The notes under the pieces were generated by a model. That model was not told the origin of the DNA. It was given only the letters and a program-made list of their open reading frames with translations, and did not search any database. Of a DNA stretch of 64,000 bases, positions 7,774-16,107 are shown in pieces (position 1 is the stretch's first letter; each line of letters opens with the position of its first letter). The DNA is taken from positions 1 to 64,000 of the forward strand of contig CAWGGJ010000003.1 in assembly GCA_963822175.1 (NCBI GenBank), in the 5' to 3' direction. The DNA is from FEB-25 sp963822175. GTDB lineage: Bacteria > Chloroflexota > Anaerolineae > Anaerolineales > UBA4823. The translations under genes and the position numbers were made by a program.

Positions 7774-8766
7774 ATGGACAATATATTGAATTCAGGAATC
7801 CAGCTCATCCTCTGGATACAGAGCCTGGGAAGCTGGTTAACACCAGTGATGAAGTTTTTCACTTTTTTAGGCAACGAGCAGTTTTACCTGCTTGTCGCTC
7901 CAGCCATCCTGTGGTGTATCGATTCGACCCTCGGGATGCGATTGGGATTATTTCTAATGATCAGTGGAATGGTAAATACTGCCCTCAAAGTCGTAATCCA
8001 TAATCCACGCCCCTATTGGTATTCCTCCAAGGTAACACCACTGGGTAGTGCAGAGAATTCTTTCGGGGCCCCTTCAGGTCATGCTCAAAATTCGGTGGTC
8101 GTTTGGGGAACATTAGCTGATCGAATTAAAAAGCGATGGTTTTGGGCGGTTGCCATTATTATCATGTTCATGATTGGTCTGTCACGCATCTATCTGGCAT
8201 TACATTTCCCGCATGATGTGCTTTTAGGGTGGATCGTTGGCGCAATTTTATTATGGTTACTACTTAAGCTTGAAAAACCTGTTATTAAATGGTTAAATAA
8301 ATACAATACTGGGACTCAGCTATTGTTCATATTCTTGTTTTCTTTGGTGTTAATCCTGTTAGTCATCATCGCTCAGTTAAGTATGGGCGGATGGGTCCTT
8401 CCTGTAGAGTGGGTAAATAATGCCCAAGCTGCATTTCCTGAAGAGCCGAGCATCACTCCGCTCTCTTTTCACAATTTTCTATCAAGCACCGGGGCTTTCT
8501 TTGGCCTGGCTGCAGGATGGATATGGATAACAAAACAAGGCGGATTTACCACCAAGGATGAGGCATGGAAGTTAGTTCTTCGCTACTTTCTAGGTGTATT
8601 GGGAGTACTGATTTTATACATAGGTTTGGGCTCACTTTTCACTGATTCCGAGACATTTATTTCGTATACACTTCGTTACATCAGGTATGCCTTGATTGGT
8701 TTCTGGATGTCCGGTTTCGCTCCCTGGCTCTTTATCAAAATTAAAATTGCTCGACGCGCAAAATAA
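7774..8766 (+). CDS. PAP2-family phosphatase, integral membrane
   Basis: This 330-residue membrane protein carries the three PAP2 signatures: KVVIHNPRPYW (C1), APSGHAQN (C2, with the PSGH histidine) and SRIYLALHFPHDVLLGW (C3, SRxxxxxHxxxD). Such enzymes dephosphorylate lipid phosphates such as phosphatidate, undecaprenyl pyrophosphate or sphingoid phosphates at the outer face of the membrane. The active domain occupies about residues 25-170; the C-terminal half adds further membrane spans not needed for catalysis, giving a longer protein than the minimal 200-residue type. The GGAGG site before ATG 7774 fits. A terminator follows. A role in phospholipid or sphingolipid turnover is possible but unproven. 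Confidence 0.85.
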   Translation: MDNILNSGIQLILWIQSLGSWLTPVMKFFTFLGNEQFYLLVAPAILWCIDSTLGMRLGLFLMISGMVNTALKVVIHNPRPYWYSSKVTPLGSAENSFGAPSGHAQNSVVVWGTLADRIKKRWFWAVAIIIMFMIGLSRIYLALHFPHDVLLGWIVGAILLWLLLKLEKPVIKWLNKYNTGTQLLFIFLFSLVLILLVIIAQLSMGGWVLPVEWVNNAQAAFPEEPSITPLSFHNFLSSTGAFFGLAAGWIWITKQGGFTTKDEAWKLVLRYFLGVLGVLILYIGLGSLFTDSETFISYTLRYIRYALIGFWMSGFAPWLFIKIKIARRAK

Positions 8767-8780
8767 TAAGCTCAATATAA

Positions 8781-8816
8781 AAAACAGACTGGTTGTCTTT
8801 TCCACCAGTCTGTTTT
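8781..8816. terminator. bidirectional intrinsic terminator
   Basis: AAAACAGACTGG (8781-8792) pairs with CCAGTCTGTTTT (8805-8816), a 12-bp stem with a 12-base loop and A/T runs on both sides. It lies between the convergent PAP2 and EF-G genes and can end both transcripts. Confidence 0.85.
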
Positions 8817-8835
8817 AGAAATATTAAAAGTAATT

Positions 8836-10908
8836 TTATTCTTCTTTAGCTGCCTGGAGATCCTTCAAGCGAGCTGCAATAACGCCCTCGGCAATATGAG
8901 CTGGAACGACCTCATAATGATCAAACTCGAGGGTGAAAATGCCTCTCCCGCCTGTCATGGAGCGCAGGTCTGTGGTATATCGTTGCATTTCCGCCAACGG
9001 CACCTGTGCAGTGACCACAGAACGACCTTTTTCGGTATCCATTCCCTGCACCCGGGCACGGCGGGTATTCAGATCACCAAGAATATCACCCATATTGGCT
9101 TCGGGAACGACGATCTTAACGTTCATGATCGGTTCGCGTAGAACTGGATTGGCATCTTTGAATGCTAGTTTGAATGCCTCGCGCCCCGCCGTCTCAAACG
9201 CGATCGGCTTAGAGTCAACCGGGTGTTCTTTCCCATCATAGACCGATACATGGACATTTAACACCGGATAACCGGCAATGACTCCTTCTTTCATTACGCT
9301 GCGTACACCTTTTTCAATCGCTGGCATGAAGCTGTTTGAAATCGCGCCACCAAAGACATCGTTAGTGAACGAAAATTCATCTTCTATATAGGGCTCAACT
9401 CGCATAAATACTTCAGCAAATTGACCAGCCCCACCAGTTTGCTTCTTATGGCGATATTGAGAAGCAGCTTGTTTGGTAATTGTTTCCTGATACGGAACCT
9501 TGGGGAGTACTGTCGATAAACCGGTCTGGAACTTACCTTCAGCTTTCCGGATGGCGACATCAATGTGCTGGTCACCCATGCCTTGAAGGATGGTTTGATT
9601 GGTGCTCGGCTCTTGCCGCCAGGAAAGCGTCATGTCTTCTTCACATAGTCGTGTGAGGGTTGGGCTGATCTTGGCAGAATCAGCTTGAGTCTTTGGGAAT
9701 ACGGCAACACTGTATAACGCATTTGGATATACTGGCATGGGTAGGGTAAGTGGATGTCCCTTATCGCAGAATGTATTTCCTGTGGATGTTGCACTTAGTT
9801 TTGGCACTGAAGCTATATCTCCCGCGTGAACAACCTTCATTGGGATTTGATCCTTACCGCGCAATAAGTGGACAGTTCCAAATCGTTCTTCAACGCCCTT
9901 CGTTTGGTTCCATACACGAGAGTCAGATGTTACGGTGCCTGAGTAAATCCGGAAATATGTGATCCGTCCTACATAAGGGTCAGCTGTTGTTTTCCACACG
10001 TATGCTGCAAGTGGTTCATTATCCGCAGGTTTTAATTTTTCTTCGCCATCTTTACCACTGGCGATGGCCTGTGCTGCTTCAACAGGAGAAGGTAATAAAT
10101 TTACGATGGCGTCCAATAATGGAGCAATACCAATTTCTGCGGAACCAGCTGCGACAAAAACGGGTACCCAATCCCCATAAAGTACGGCTTTTTTAAAGCC
10201 CCGCAGGACTTCTTCTGGAGAAAGTTGAACACCTTCGAGATATTTTTCCAGTAATGCATCTTCACCTTCGGCTGCTGCTTCGATCAACGCCATCCGGGCA
10301 GCATCTACTTCATCTTTATATTCTGCTGGAATTTGCTGAGAGCTTTCACCAACACCAGGGTATGCTGTTAATGTTAATAAATCTAAAACCCCTTTAAAAT
10401 CAGCTTTCTCCCCCCATGGGAGCTGAACCGGAATCAGCCGTTTATCTGAAATTTGCTGGACAGATTCAAGCGCTTTGCGGAAGTTAGCATTATCACGATT
10501 CATCTTGTTGATAATGATGACATGTGGAAGTTTGAATGTGTCGCAGTATGATAAGGCGATTTCGGTTCCAACCTCTGCACCAGAGACTGAATCGATCAGT
10601 ACAGCAGCGCTATCGACGACCCGGAGAGCAGAGATTACCTCTCCAATAAAATCGGTGTAACCGGGTGTATCCAGGACGTTTATCTTGCATCCCTTGTACT
10701 CCACCGGAAGAACAGATGTCGATAAAGAAATCCCGCGCCGGATTTCCTCCTCCTCAAAATCTGATGCAGTTGTTCCATCTTCAATCCTTCCCAGACGTGT
10801 TGTAGCGCCGGTAAAATGTAAAAATGCTTCCCCAAGCATTGTCTTTCCTGCACTGCTGTGTGAAACAAGCGCGATGTTTCGAATAGATTCAGTCGTATAC
10901 TCTTTCAT
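8836..10908 (-). CDS. elongation factor G-like GTPase
   Basis: This 690-residue translational GTPase has the five-domain layout of EF-G: the G domain (residues 1 to about 280, with DTPGYTDF and INKMN), a beta-barrel domain II, and domains III-V ending in MTGGRGIFTLEFDHYEVVP. The P-loop reads SHSSAGKT (16-23) in place of the AHIDAGKT of canonical EF-G, the mark of the EF-G-like paralog group known in Actinobacteria, Deinococcus and Chloroflexi. It is not next to rps12/rps7, so it is probably a second EF-G involved in translocation, recycling or stress, rather than the main fusA. It has its own near-consensus promoter and a terminator on the other side. A ribosome site (AAGGAAGG) precedes the ATG. 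Confidence 0.88.
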   Translation of the reverse strand: MKEYTTESIRNIALVSHSSAGKTMLGEAFLHFTGATTRLGRIEDGTTASDFEEEEIRRGISLSTSVLPVEYKGCKINVLDTPGYTDFIGEVISALRVVDSAAVLIDSVSGAEVGTEIALSYCDTFKLPHVIIINKMNRDNANFRKALESVQQISDKRLIPVQLPWGEKADFKGVLDLLTLTAYPGVGESSQQIPAEYKDEVDAARMALIEAAAEGEDALLEKYLEGVQLSPEEVLRGFKKAVLYGDWVPVFVAAGSAEIGIAPLLDAIVNLLPSPVEAAQAIASGKDGEEKLKPADNEPLAAYVWKTTADPYVGRITYFRIYSGTVTSDSRVWNQTKGVEERFGTVHLLRGKDQIPMKVVHAGDIASVPKLSATSTGNTFCDKGHPLTLPMPVYPNALYSVAVFPKTQADSAKISPTLTRLCEEDMTLSWRQEPSTNQTILQGMGDQHIDVAIRKAEGKFQTGLSTVLPKVPYQETITKQAASQYRHKKQTGGAGQFAEVFMRVEPYIEDEFSFTNDVFGGAISNSFMPAIEKGVRSVMKEGVIAGYPVLNVHVSVYDGKEHPVDSKPIAFETAGREAFKLAFKDANPVLREPIMNVKIVVPEANMGDILGDLNTRRARVQGMDTEKGRSVVTAQVPLAEMQRYTTDLRSMTGGRGIFTLEFDHYEVVPAHIAEGVIAARLKDLQAAKEE

Positions 10909-10950
10909 TACAATACCTTCCTTAAATTAGCTGGATTCAGACGAACCTTG

Positions 10951-10979
10951 ATTGTAAAGGATACCTGCAAAGTTGTCAA
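10951..10979 (-). promoter_or_regulatory. sigma-70 type promoter for the EF-G-like gene
   Basis: On the minus strand TTGACA (10974-10979) and TACAAT (10951-10956) are 17 bases apart, upstream of ATG 10908. It is identical in both boxes to the tRNA-Ala promoter in this window. Confidence 0.8.
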
Positions 10980-11027
10980 AGCATTGCTTTTCGATTTCTT
11001 TATATAAATTGGAGTAAAATAGTCAAC

Positions 11028-11594
11028 ATGCTAAAAAAGTTGTGGTTCGATTTTGCGTACCTTAAAAAACCGGTTTGGGATACAGGTATCTCTCCCCAGG
11101 AACTGACAGGTTTTATCGCGAATCATCCCCCCGGCAGAGCATTGGATTTTGGTTGTGGAACCGGAACCAATGCAATCACCCTGGCAAAATCGGGCTGGAC
11201 GGTGGTTGGGGTAGATTTTTCCCGTCGAGCAATCCAGTTGGCAAGAAAGAAGGCTGATAATAATGGGGTTAAGATCGAATTTATATTAAAAGATGTGACT
11301 CAGGTAGATGAAATATCAGGAAGCTTTGATCTTATCTTGGATATGGGTTGTTTTCATGGGTTACCCACTACTATCCGTTCGAAATATATTACAAATGTTG
11401 AGCGATTTCTTGGCCCTGGTGGAACTTTTCTCCTATACGTGTTTTTTAAGAACCATGTTGATGATCATGGACCAGGAGTAACTGAGGAAGATATATCCAT
11501 ACTGGCACAATCCTTATTATTAATTGATCGAACAAATAGCACCGAACGTGGAATCCGTCCATCAGCATGGTTAACCTTTAAAAAAATTAAGTGA
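11028..11594 (+). CDS. class I SAM-dependent methyltransferase
   Basis: This 188-residue protein has a Rossmann methyltransferase core. Motif I is LDFGCGTGTNAI (residues about 38-49), followed by VVGVDFSRRAIQLARKKA (motif II with the acidic ribose-binding Asp) and DLILDMGCFHGL (motif IV). It is short and lacks a substrate-binding extension, like the many methyltransferases of unspecified substrate (tellurite/TehB- or UbiE-like). It runs divergently from the EF-G-like gene and is followed 25 bases later by the mutase-like gene, so the two are probably co-transcribed. Substrate not deducible. Confidence 0.82.
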   Translation: MLKKLWFDFAYLKKPVWDTGISPQELTGFIANHPPGRALDFGCGTGTNAITLAKSGWTVVGVDFSRRAIQLARKKADNNGVKIEFILKDVTQVDEISGSFDLILDMGCFHGLPTTIRSKYITNVERFLGPGGTFLLYVFFKNHVDDHGPGVTEEDISILAQSLLLIDRTNSTERGIRPSAWLTFKKIK

Positions 11595-11619
11595 ATCTTT
11601 ACTGGTGAGTTAATTATCA

Positions 11620-12588
11620 ATGAAATTCTTATTCATTTTTATCGATGGTGTAGGTTTAGGCAGTGATAATCCTCTTGTCAATCCATTCGTTCGGGCATCA
11701 ACACCCTACCTGGATACCCTCCTCGGAGGAAACAAAATTATTGCCAATGGTCACCTTCCGGATTCTGCTGATGGGAATTCCTTGATACAGACGGACCGTG
11801 CCTCATTACTTTCCCTGGATGCATGCATGGGGATAGATGGACTACCACAATCCGCATCCGGACAGGCATCCCTGTTAACCGGCAAGAATGTATCTCAAAT
11901 CCTTGGTTACCATGATGGACCCAAACCAAACCCAGAGATTATTGAGATACTTCAAGGCCCGACTTTATTCAGCCAGATGAGAAAACAAAATAGAAAGGCA
12001 TCATTGGTGAATGCGTATCCACCTCGTTATTTTTTATCGATCGAAAATGGTTACAGGCTTCCGGGTGCAATCGCCTTAGCAGCTAAGTTTGCTGGAATTC
12101 CCCTAAAAACCCAGCATGATTTATTCATGGGTGATGCCATTTCTACCGACTTCACTGGGCAGGGTTGGCACGATCATTTGGGGATCATGGATACCCCATT
12201 GCTCAATCCTCGTCAGGCCGGAGAACGATTACATTCATTGTCTAACTCTTGTGATCTGGCATTTTTCGAATATTGGCTTACAGATATTGCTGGTCACCAT
12301 CAGGATATGAAAGCAGCTATTGATTTACTGGAATTATTTGATCGTGTTTTGGGTCACCTGGCGAATTCATGGGATGATGGAGAAGGTCTGATCCTGATCA
12401 CTTCTGATCACGGAAACCTTGAGGACCTTAGCACTCGCCGGCATAGCCGCAATGATGTGCCTTTATTAATTATCGGTTCTCAAGAAAATCGAGATAGATT
12501 TATCAATAAATTGTATCAGGAAAGTGGCCTCGATGGAAAACTCGACCTTACCGATATAACTCCAGCAATCTTGAGTCTTAACGAATAA
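11620..12588 (+). CDS. phosphoglycerate mutase-like metalloenzyme (alkaline phosphatase superfamily)
   Basis: This 322-residue protein has the superfamily metal sites: FIFIDGVGLG with Asp9, SASGQASLLTG carrying the catalytic Ser, and LITSDHGNLEDLSTRRHSRN with the Asp-His pair and a further His. The layout matches cofactor-independent phosphoglycerate mutases and phosphopentomutases, but the chain is shorter than iPGM (about 510 residues) because the second domain is reduced. It is therefore better called a mutase-like metallohydrolase than a confirmed glycolytic mutase. It is cytoplasmic. Its stop lies one base from the stop of the convergent aminotransferase-family gene, so no room for a terminator is left. 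Confidence 0.78.
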   Translation: MKFLFIFIDGVGLGSDNPLVNPFVRASTPYLDTLLGGNKIIANGHLPDSADGNSLIQTDRASLLSLDACMGIDGLPQSASGQASLLTGKNVSQILGYHDGPKPNPEIIEILQGPTLFSQMRKQNRKASLVNAYPPRYFLSIENGYRLPGAIALAAKFAGIPLKTQHDLFMGDAISTDFTGQGWHDHLGIMDTPLLNPRQAGERLHSLSNSCDLAFFEYWLTDIAGHHQDMKAAIDLLELFDRVLGHLANSWDDGEGLILITSDHGNLEDLSTRRHSRNDVPLLIIGSQENRDRFINKLYQESGLDGKLDLTDITPAILSLNE

Positions 12589-12589
12589 T

Positions 12590-13768
12590 CTAAATAATTC
12601 CAACCTGTTTTCCAACCGTGCTGAACGTTTCCAAAACCTTTGCTAATTGTTCATCTGTGTGGATTGCCATATAACTTGTCCGTAACAACTGCTTTCCCTC
12701 GGGCACAGCAGGAGCTACCACCATATTTACGTAAACACCGGCTTCAAAAAGTGCTTTCCATATGATCGCTACGCGGAGATCATCACCGATAAATATAGGT
12801 ATCACCGGCGTTGCTGAATTTCCTGTATTAAATCCCAACTCGTGATAGCTCTTACGCATAAAGTCACCGATTTCATTGATCCGCTTCACCCTCTCAGGTT
12901 CCTCGCGCATCACCTGTAGAGCCGCCAAAGCCGTTGCAGCATTGGCAGGTGGGATGCTTGCACTAAAAATTAGTGAACGCGCATGGTGCTTTATATAATG
13001 GATAATATCTTCATCACCGGCGATAAAACCTCCGATCGAAGCCAGAGATTTACTGAATGTTCCCATTATGAGATCGATCTCGCTAGTCAATCCGAAATGC
13101 GCAGCAGTTCCCCGGCCCCCACCCAAGACTCCAAGAGAATGTGCATCATCCACCATTAAACGGGCACCATATTGTTTGCATAGCCTGGCTATCTCTGGCA
13201 ATGGCGCAATATCACCTTCCATGCTAAATAATCCGTCTACCACAACCAGCTTACCTTCTTTTTGAGGCACACCTTCCAGCACACGTTCAAGATCAACCAG
13301 GTTGTTATGCTGGAAACGCCTGACCTTTCCCCATCCAAGCCTGGCACCATCCACGATACTGGCATGATCGTCTTTATCCAGGATGACTGTATCACTCCTC
13401 CCCACCAAGGAGCTGATCGTCCCCAGGTTGACCTGCATCCCGGTTGAAAATACCAAGGCAGCTTCCTTTCCCACCCATTCAGCCAGCTCTCGCTCCAGCT
13501 GCTCGTGTAGCTCCAGTGTCCCATTCAGAAAACGTGAGCCCGTGCAACTTGTCCCATAGCGCTCGATTGCATCGATAGCTGCCTGCCGAACCCGGGGATG
13601 GATAGTCAGACCAAGGTAGTTATTTGATCCACACATGATCAATCGGCGTCCTTGGAATATAGCTTCGCTGCCTTCATTTCCTTCCATGGCAATGAAGTAG
13701 GGATAATAACCAGATTTAATGAATTCCTTGGCTTTGGTGTAACAATAGCATTTTTCAAAGATATCCAT
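12590..13768 (-). CDS. spt: alpha-oxoamine synthase, probable serine palmitoyltransferase
   Basis: This 392-residue PLP enzyme has MCGSNNYLGL (45-54), TGSRFLNGTLELH (76-88), the cofactor-stacking His135 (DDHAS), VDDAH (Asp207, His210) and the Schiff-base Lys240 (GTFSKSLASIGGF). The family includes KBL, BioF, HemA and serine palmitoyltransferase. The GSRFLNGTLELH block and the GYYPYF start match bacterial serine palmitoyltransferases; KBL usually has SVRFICGTQ at that place. The 3-ketosphinganine reductase-like gene lies just upstream in the same operon (3-base gap). Inferred reaction: serine plus palmitoyl-CoA gives 3-ketosphinganine, the first step of sphingolipid synthesis. KBL or an acyl-oxoamine synthase remains the alternative. 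Confidence 0.72.
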   Translation of the reverse strand: MDIFEKCYCYTKAKEFIKSGYYPYFIAMEGNEGSEAIFQGRRLIMCGSNNYLGLTIHPRVRQAAIDAIERYGTSCTGSRFLNGTLELHEQLERELAEWVGKEAALVFSTGMQVNLGTISSLVGRSDTVILDKDDHASIVDGARLGWGKVRRFQHNNLVDLERVLEGVPQKEGKLVVVDGLFSMEGDIAPLPEIARLCKQYGARLMVDDAHSLGVLGGGRGTAAHFGLTSEIDLIMGTFSKSLASIGGFIAGDEDIIHYIKHHARSLIFSASIPPANAATALAALQVMREEPERVKRINEIGDFMRKSYHELGFNTGNSATPVIPIFIGDDLRVAIIWKALFEAGVYVNMVVAPAVPEGKQLLRTSYMAIHTDEQLAKVLETFSTVGKQVGII

Positions 13769-13771
13769 GAT

Positions 13772-14629
13772 CTAGGCCTCTCTTTTGGTAGATGAATTCT
13801 TCTTTTTAACAGCATCAGCAATGAGCATATCAATGATGGGATTTACCCCGCCGCGTAGTAATCCATTCAAGTGATACAAGATCTTGCCTTCAAGACCTGG
13901 GATGATTAAATACTTACCATGCTCTATCCCTGATAAGGTGACTTTCGCCACCTCTTCTGGCGACATCGAACCAGTCATACTGCCGAGAGCTTTTGTTTCA
14001 GGTGGTTTGATTTTATTTTCATATTCCAGCTGGGGAGTGTCGGTATCAGATGGCAGTATTAATGATACGCCAATCCCATGAAGCTTCATTTCTTGCCGCA
14101 ATGCATCTGTAAATCCTTTAATCGCAAATTTAGATGCCGCATAGGCAGTATACCCAATCACCGATATGATCCCCGCTATGGAAGAGATATTAATAATATA
14201 GCCTGAACCATTCTTTAACATATATGGAAGTACCTCTTTCGTCATATAGACTGTGCCGAAATAATTAACTTCCATCATCCAACTGTATATATTGATATCC
14301 AAATCTTGAACATATCCAGGATGAGCAACCCCAGCAGAGTTAACCAGTAAATCAGGAGATCCAGATTTATCAGTCACAATTTTGACCACCCTTTGTACCT
14401 GATCTAGCTCAGACACATCAGCAGAAATGACCTTGACCATCTGATTCTGATTTTGCCGATGGAGTTCGACTTCTTTACGGGCGGATTCTAACAATTCCTC
14501 CCGCTGTGCTACCAGCCAAACATCCAGACCACGATTGAATATACTACAAGCAATGGCCTTTCCAATTCCACTCGATCCCCCTGTAACGATTGCAATTTTT
14601 CCTGGTTCAAGATGAGCTTTTATTTTCAT
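13772..14629 (-). CDS. short-chain dehydrogenase, probable 3-ketodihydrosphingosine reductase
   Basis: This 285-residue SDR has TGGSSGIG (16-23, cofactor binding), LLVNSAG (94-100), the catalytic Ser near 150, Tyr163 and Lys167 (YAASK). After the active site it reads ILPSDTDTPQLEYENKIKPP and ET, closely paralleling the PPDTDTPGF...EEN...KPxET stretch of eukaryotic KDSR; this goes beyond the usual SDR likeness. The C-terminal region (residues 240-280) is hydrophobic, as in membrane-associated KDSR. It precedes and is coupled with the serine palmitoyltransferase-like gene, giving the first two sphingoid-base steps in order. NADPH use is inferred. A general acyl-reductase role is the alternative. 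Confidence 0.7.
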   Translation of the reverse strand: MKIKAHLEPGKIAIVTGGSSGIGKAIACSIFNRGLDVWLVAQREELLESARKEVELHRQNQNQMVKVISADVSELDQVQRVVKIVTDKSGSPDLLVNSAGVAHPGYVQDLDINIYSWMMEVNYFGTVYMTKEVLPYMLKNGSGYIINISSIAGIISVIGYTAYAASKFAIKGFTDALRQEMKLHGIGVSLILPSDTDTPQLEYENKIKPPETKALGSMTGSMSPEEVAKVTLSGIEHGKYLIIPGLEGKILYHLNGLLRGGVNPIIDMLIADAVKKKNSSTKREA

Positions 14630-14661
14630 GATCTAATTAACCCGTACACCAGTAAAACGTT

Positions 14662-14690
14662 ATTATACAATTATGGTGAACAACCATCGC
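14662..14690 (-). promoter_or_regulatory. possible promoter/operator of the SDR-SPT operon
   Basis: On the minus strand TATAAT lies at 14662-14667. The best -35 match (TTGCGA, spacer about 19) is weak. Between them ATGGT-GAACA-ACCAT (14673-14687) forms an inverted repeat that overlaps the promoter spacer, the place a repressor or activator would bind. Regulation is inferred only from this layout. Confidence 0.35.
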
Positions 14691-14829
14691 AATTTCTTAT
14701 CCATATCATTAACGAAAAACCGATTATAACTGCTATTACGTTAATATTACCAAGATTGATTACTTATAAATGAATTTCAGGTTATCATTATCGGCAACTC
14801 ATTGATACAAGTATTATCGAATAATTAAT

Positions 14830-16053
14830 ATGCCTACTTTGTCAGATCGTCTTAAAGCGTTGGGGGTTAAAGTTGGTGCAACAGATTTACCACATCCCCA
14901 AGTGCGTAAATCCTTTCCTGTGGAAGAAATCGTCCCTGGTCGTTTACTTGACACAAAAAATGGCGCAACCTTCGTAATTGAAGAAGATTTTCCCAGTAGT
15001 TACATCCATGGAGAGATAGGTTTGCGATTTCAGACCCCATCAAAGACAATTGCTGAATGGGCGGGTGACGTAGAAATTGCTAAACGAGATCCTGAGACGA
15101 TCGTTTTCCTTGATACAGAGACTTCTGGATTAGCAGGTGGAACCGGGACTTTTGCTTTCCTGATTGGTGCAGGACGATACACAAAAGATGGATTTCACTT
15201 GGCCCAATTCTTCATGCGCGATCCGCTCGAAGAACCGGCTTTGCTACTTGCATTTGAAGAATTCCTCGCAAATTGCCAGATCATTGTGAGTTTTAATGGG
15301 AAATCCTTTGATGTACCATTATTAAATACCCGTTTTACCCTACAGGGGTGGAAATCACCGCTTAAAAACCTTGCGCACATCGACCTTCTTCATCTGGCAC
15401 GTCGCCTCTGGCGTGACAGGCTACCCAGCCGTACATTGGCAAATATTGAAGTCCAAATTTTACATGCCACCCGCACCGACGAAGAGATACCAGGGTGGAT
15501 GATCCCTCAACTTTATTTTGATTACTTACGGGAGAGTGATGCACGCCCGCTTAAACGGGTGTTTTATCACAATTCAATGGACGTGGTCTCACTGGCAGCA
15601 TTGCTGAATCATACGACCTCGTTGCTTGAAGACCCTTTTGCACAGCCATCCAATGAATATATTGAGCTTGCCGCTGTTGCAAGATTGCTTGAGGAACTTG
15701 GTCACACCGAAAGAGCCGTCCAGCTTTATGAGGCATGCCTAAAGGCTGACCTCTCCCGAGGTTTATTCAATGACACCCTCTATCGCCTATCATTCCTTCA
15801 TAAGCACAATAACAATTACTCAGACGCAGTACCATTGTGGGAGCAGGCTACCTTACATCACCAGATATATGCGTTCGAAGAGCTGGCAAAATATTACGAG
15901 CACCATACCCGCAACCTAGAAAATGCGTTATTGTGGACAAACAAGGGATTGGAGCAAATTGATACTCTCAAAGACCAAAATCAAGAGAAAAACCTATTGA
16001 AAACTGAATTTCAACACAGGTTGCAGCGTATTCAAAGGAAAATGGCTACCTGA
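14830..16053 (+). CDS. YprB-like RNase H-fold exonuclease with TPR tail
   Basis: This 407-residue protein carries a DEDD-type ribonuclease H-like domain: FLDTETSGLAGG (Asp95, Glu97), IVSFNGKSFDVPLL (middle Asp) and FYHNSMDVVSLAALL (last Asp). This matches the YprB/RNase_H_2 family, whose role in nucleic acid turnover is poorly known. From about residue 270 the chain turns into tetratricopeptide-like helices (ERAVQLYEACLKADL, YSDAVPLWEQA, NLENALLWTNKGLEQ), probably a protein-binding platform. No signal peptide. It stands alone between the SDR operon promoter and the valS terminator. B. subtilis yprB lies beside a helicase gene; no helicase is seen here. Confidence 0.8.
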   Translation: MPTLSDRLKALGVKVGATDLPHPQVRKSFPVEEIVPGRLLDTKNGATFVIEEDFPSSYIHGEIGLRFQTPSKTIAEWAGDVEIAKRDPETIVFLDTETSGLAGGTGTFAFLIGAGRYTKDGFHLAQFFMRDPLEEPALLLAFEEFLANCQIIVSFNGKSFDVPLLNTRFTLQGWKSPLKNLAHIDLLHLARRLWRDRLPSRTLANIEVQILHATRTDEEIPGWMIPQLYFDYLRESDARPLKRVFYHNSMDVVSLAALLNHTTSLLEDPFAQPSNEYIELAAVARLLEELGHTERAVQLYEACLKADLSRGLFNDTLYRLSFLHKHNNNYSDAVPLWEQATLHHQIYAFEELAKYYEHHTRNLENALLWTNKGLEQIDTLKDQNQEKNLLKTEFQHRLQRIQRKMAT

Positions 16054-16061
16054 TAATAAAA

Positions 16062-16090
16062 AGGGCTGTCCGTGATTTCTAGACAGCCCT
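16062..16090 (-). terminator. intrinsic terminator of valS
   Basis: AGGGCTGTC (16062-16070) pairs with GACAGCCCT (16082-16090) around an 11-base loop. On the minus strand five T follow directly, so it terminates valS; on the plus strand it may also end the exonuclease gene. Confidence 0.85.
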
Positions 16091-16107
16091 CTTGTGTGAA
16101 CACAATC

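Noticed and set aside
12590..13768. Naming the PLP enzyme as glycine C-acetyltransferase (KBL)
   Set aside because: The motif block GSRFLNGTLELH and the KDSR-like partner fit serine palmitoyltransferase better; no threonine dehydrogenase gene lies beside it. Kept as alternative.
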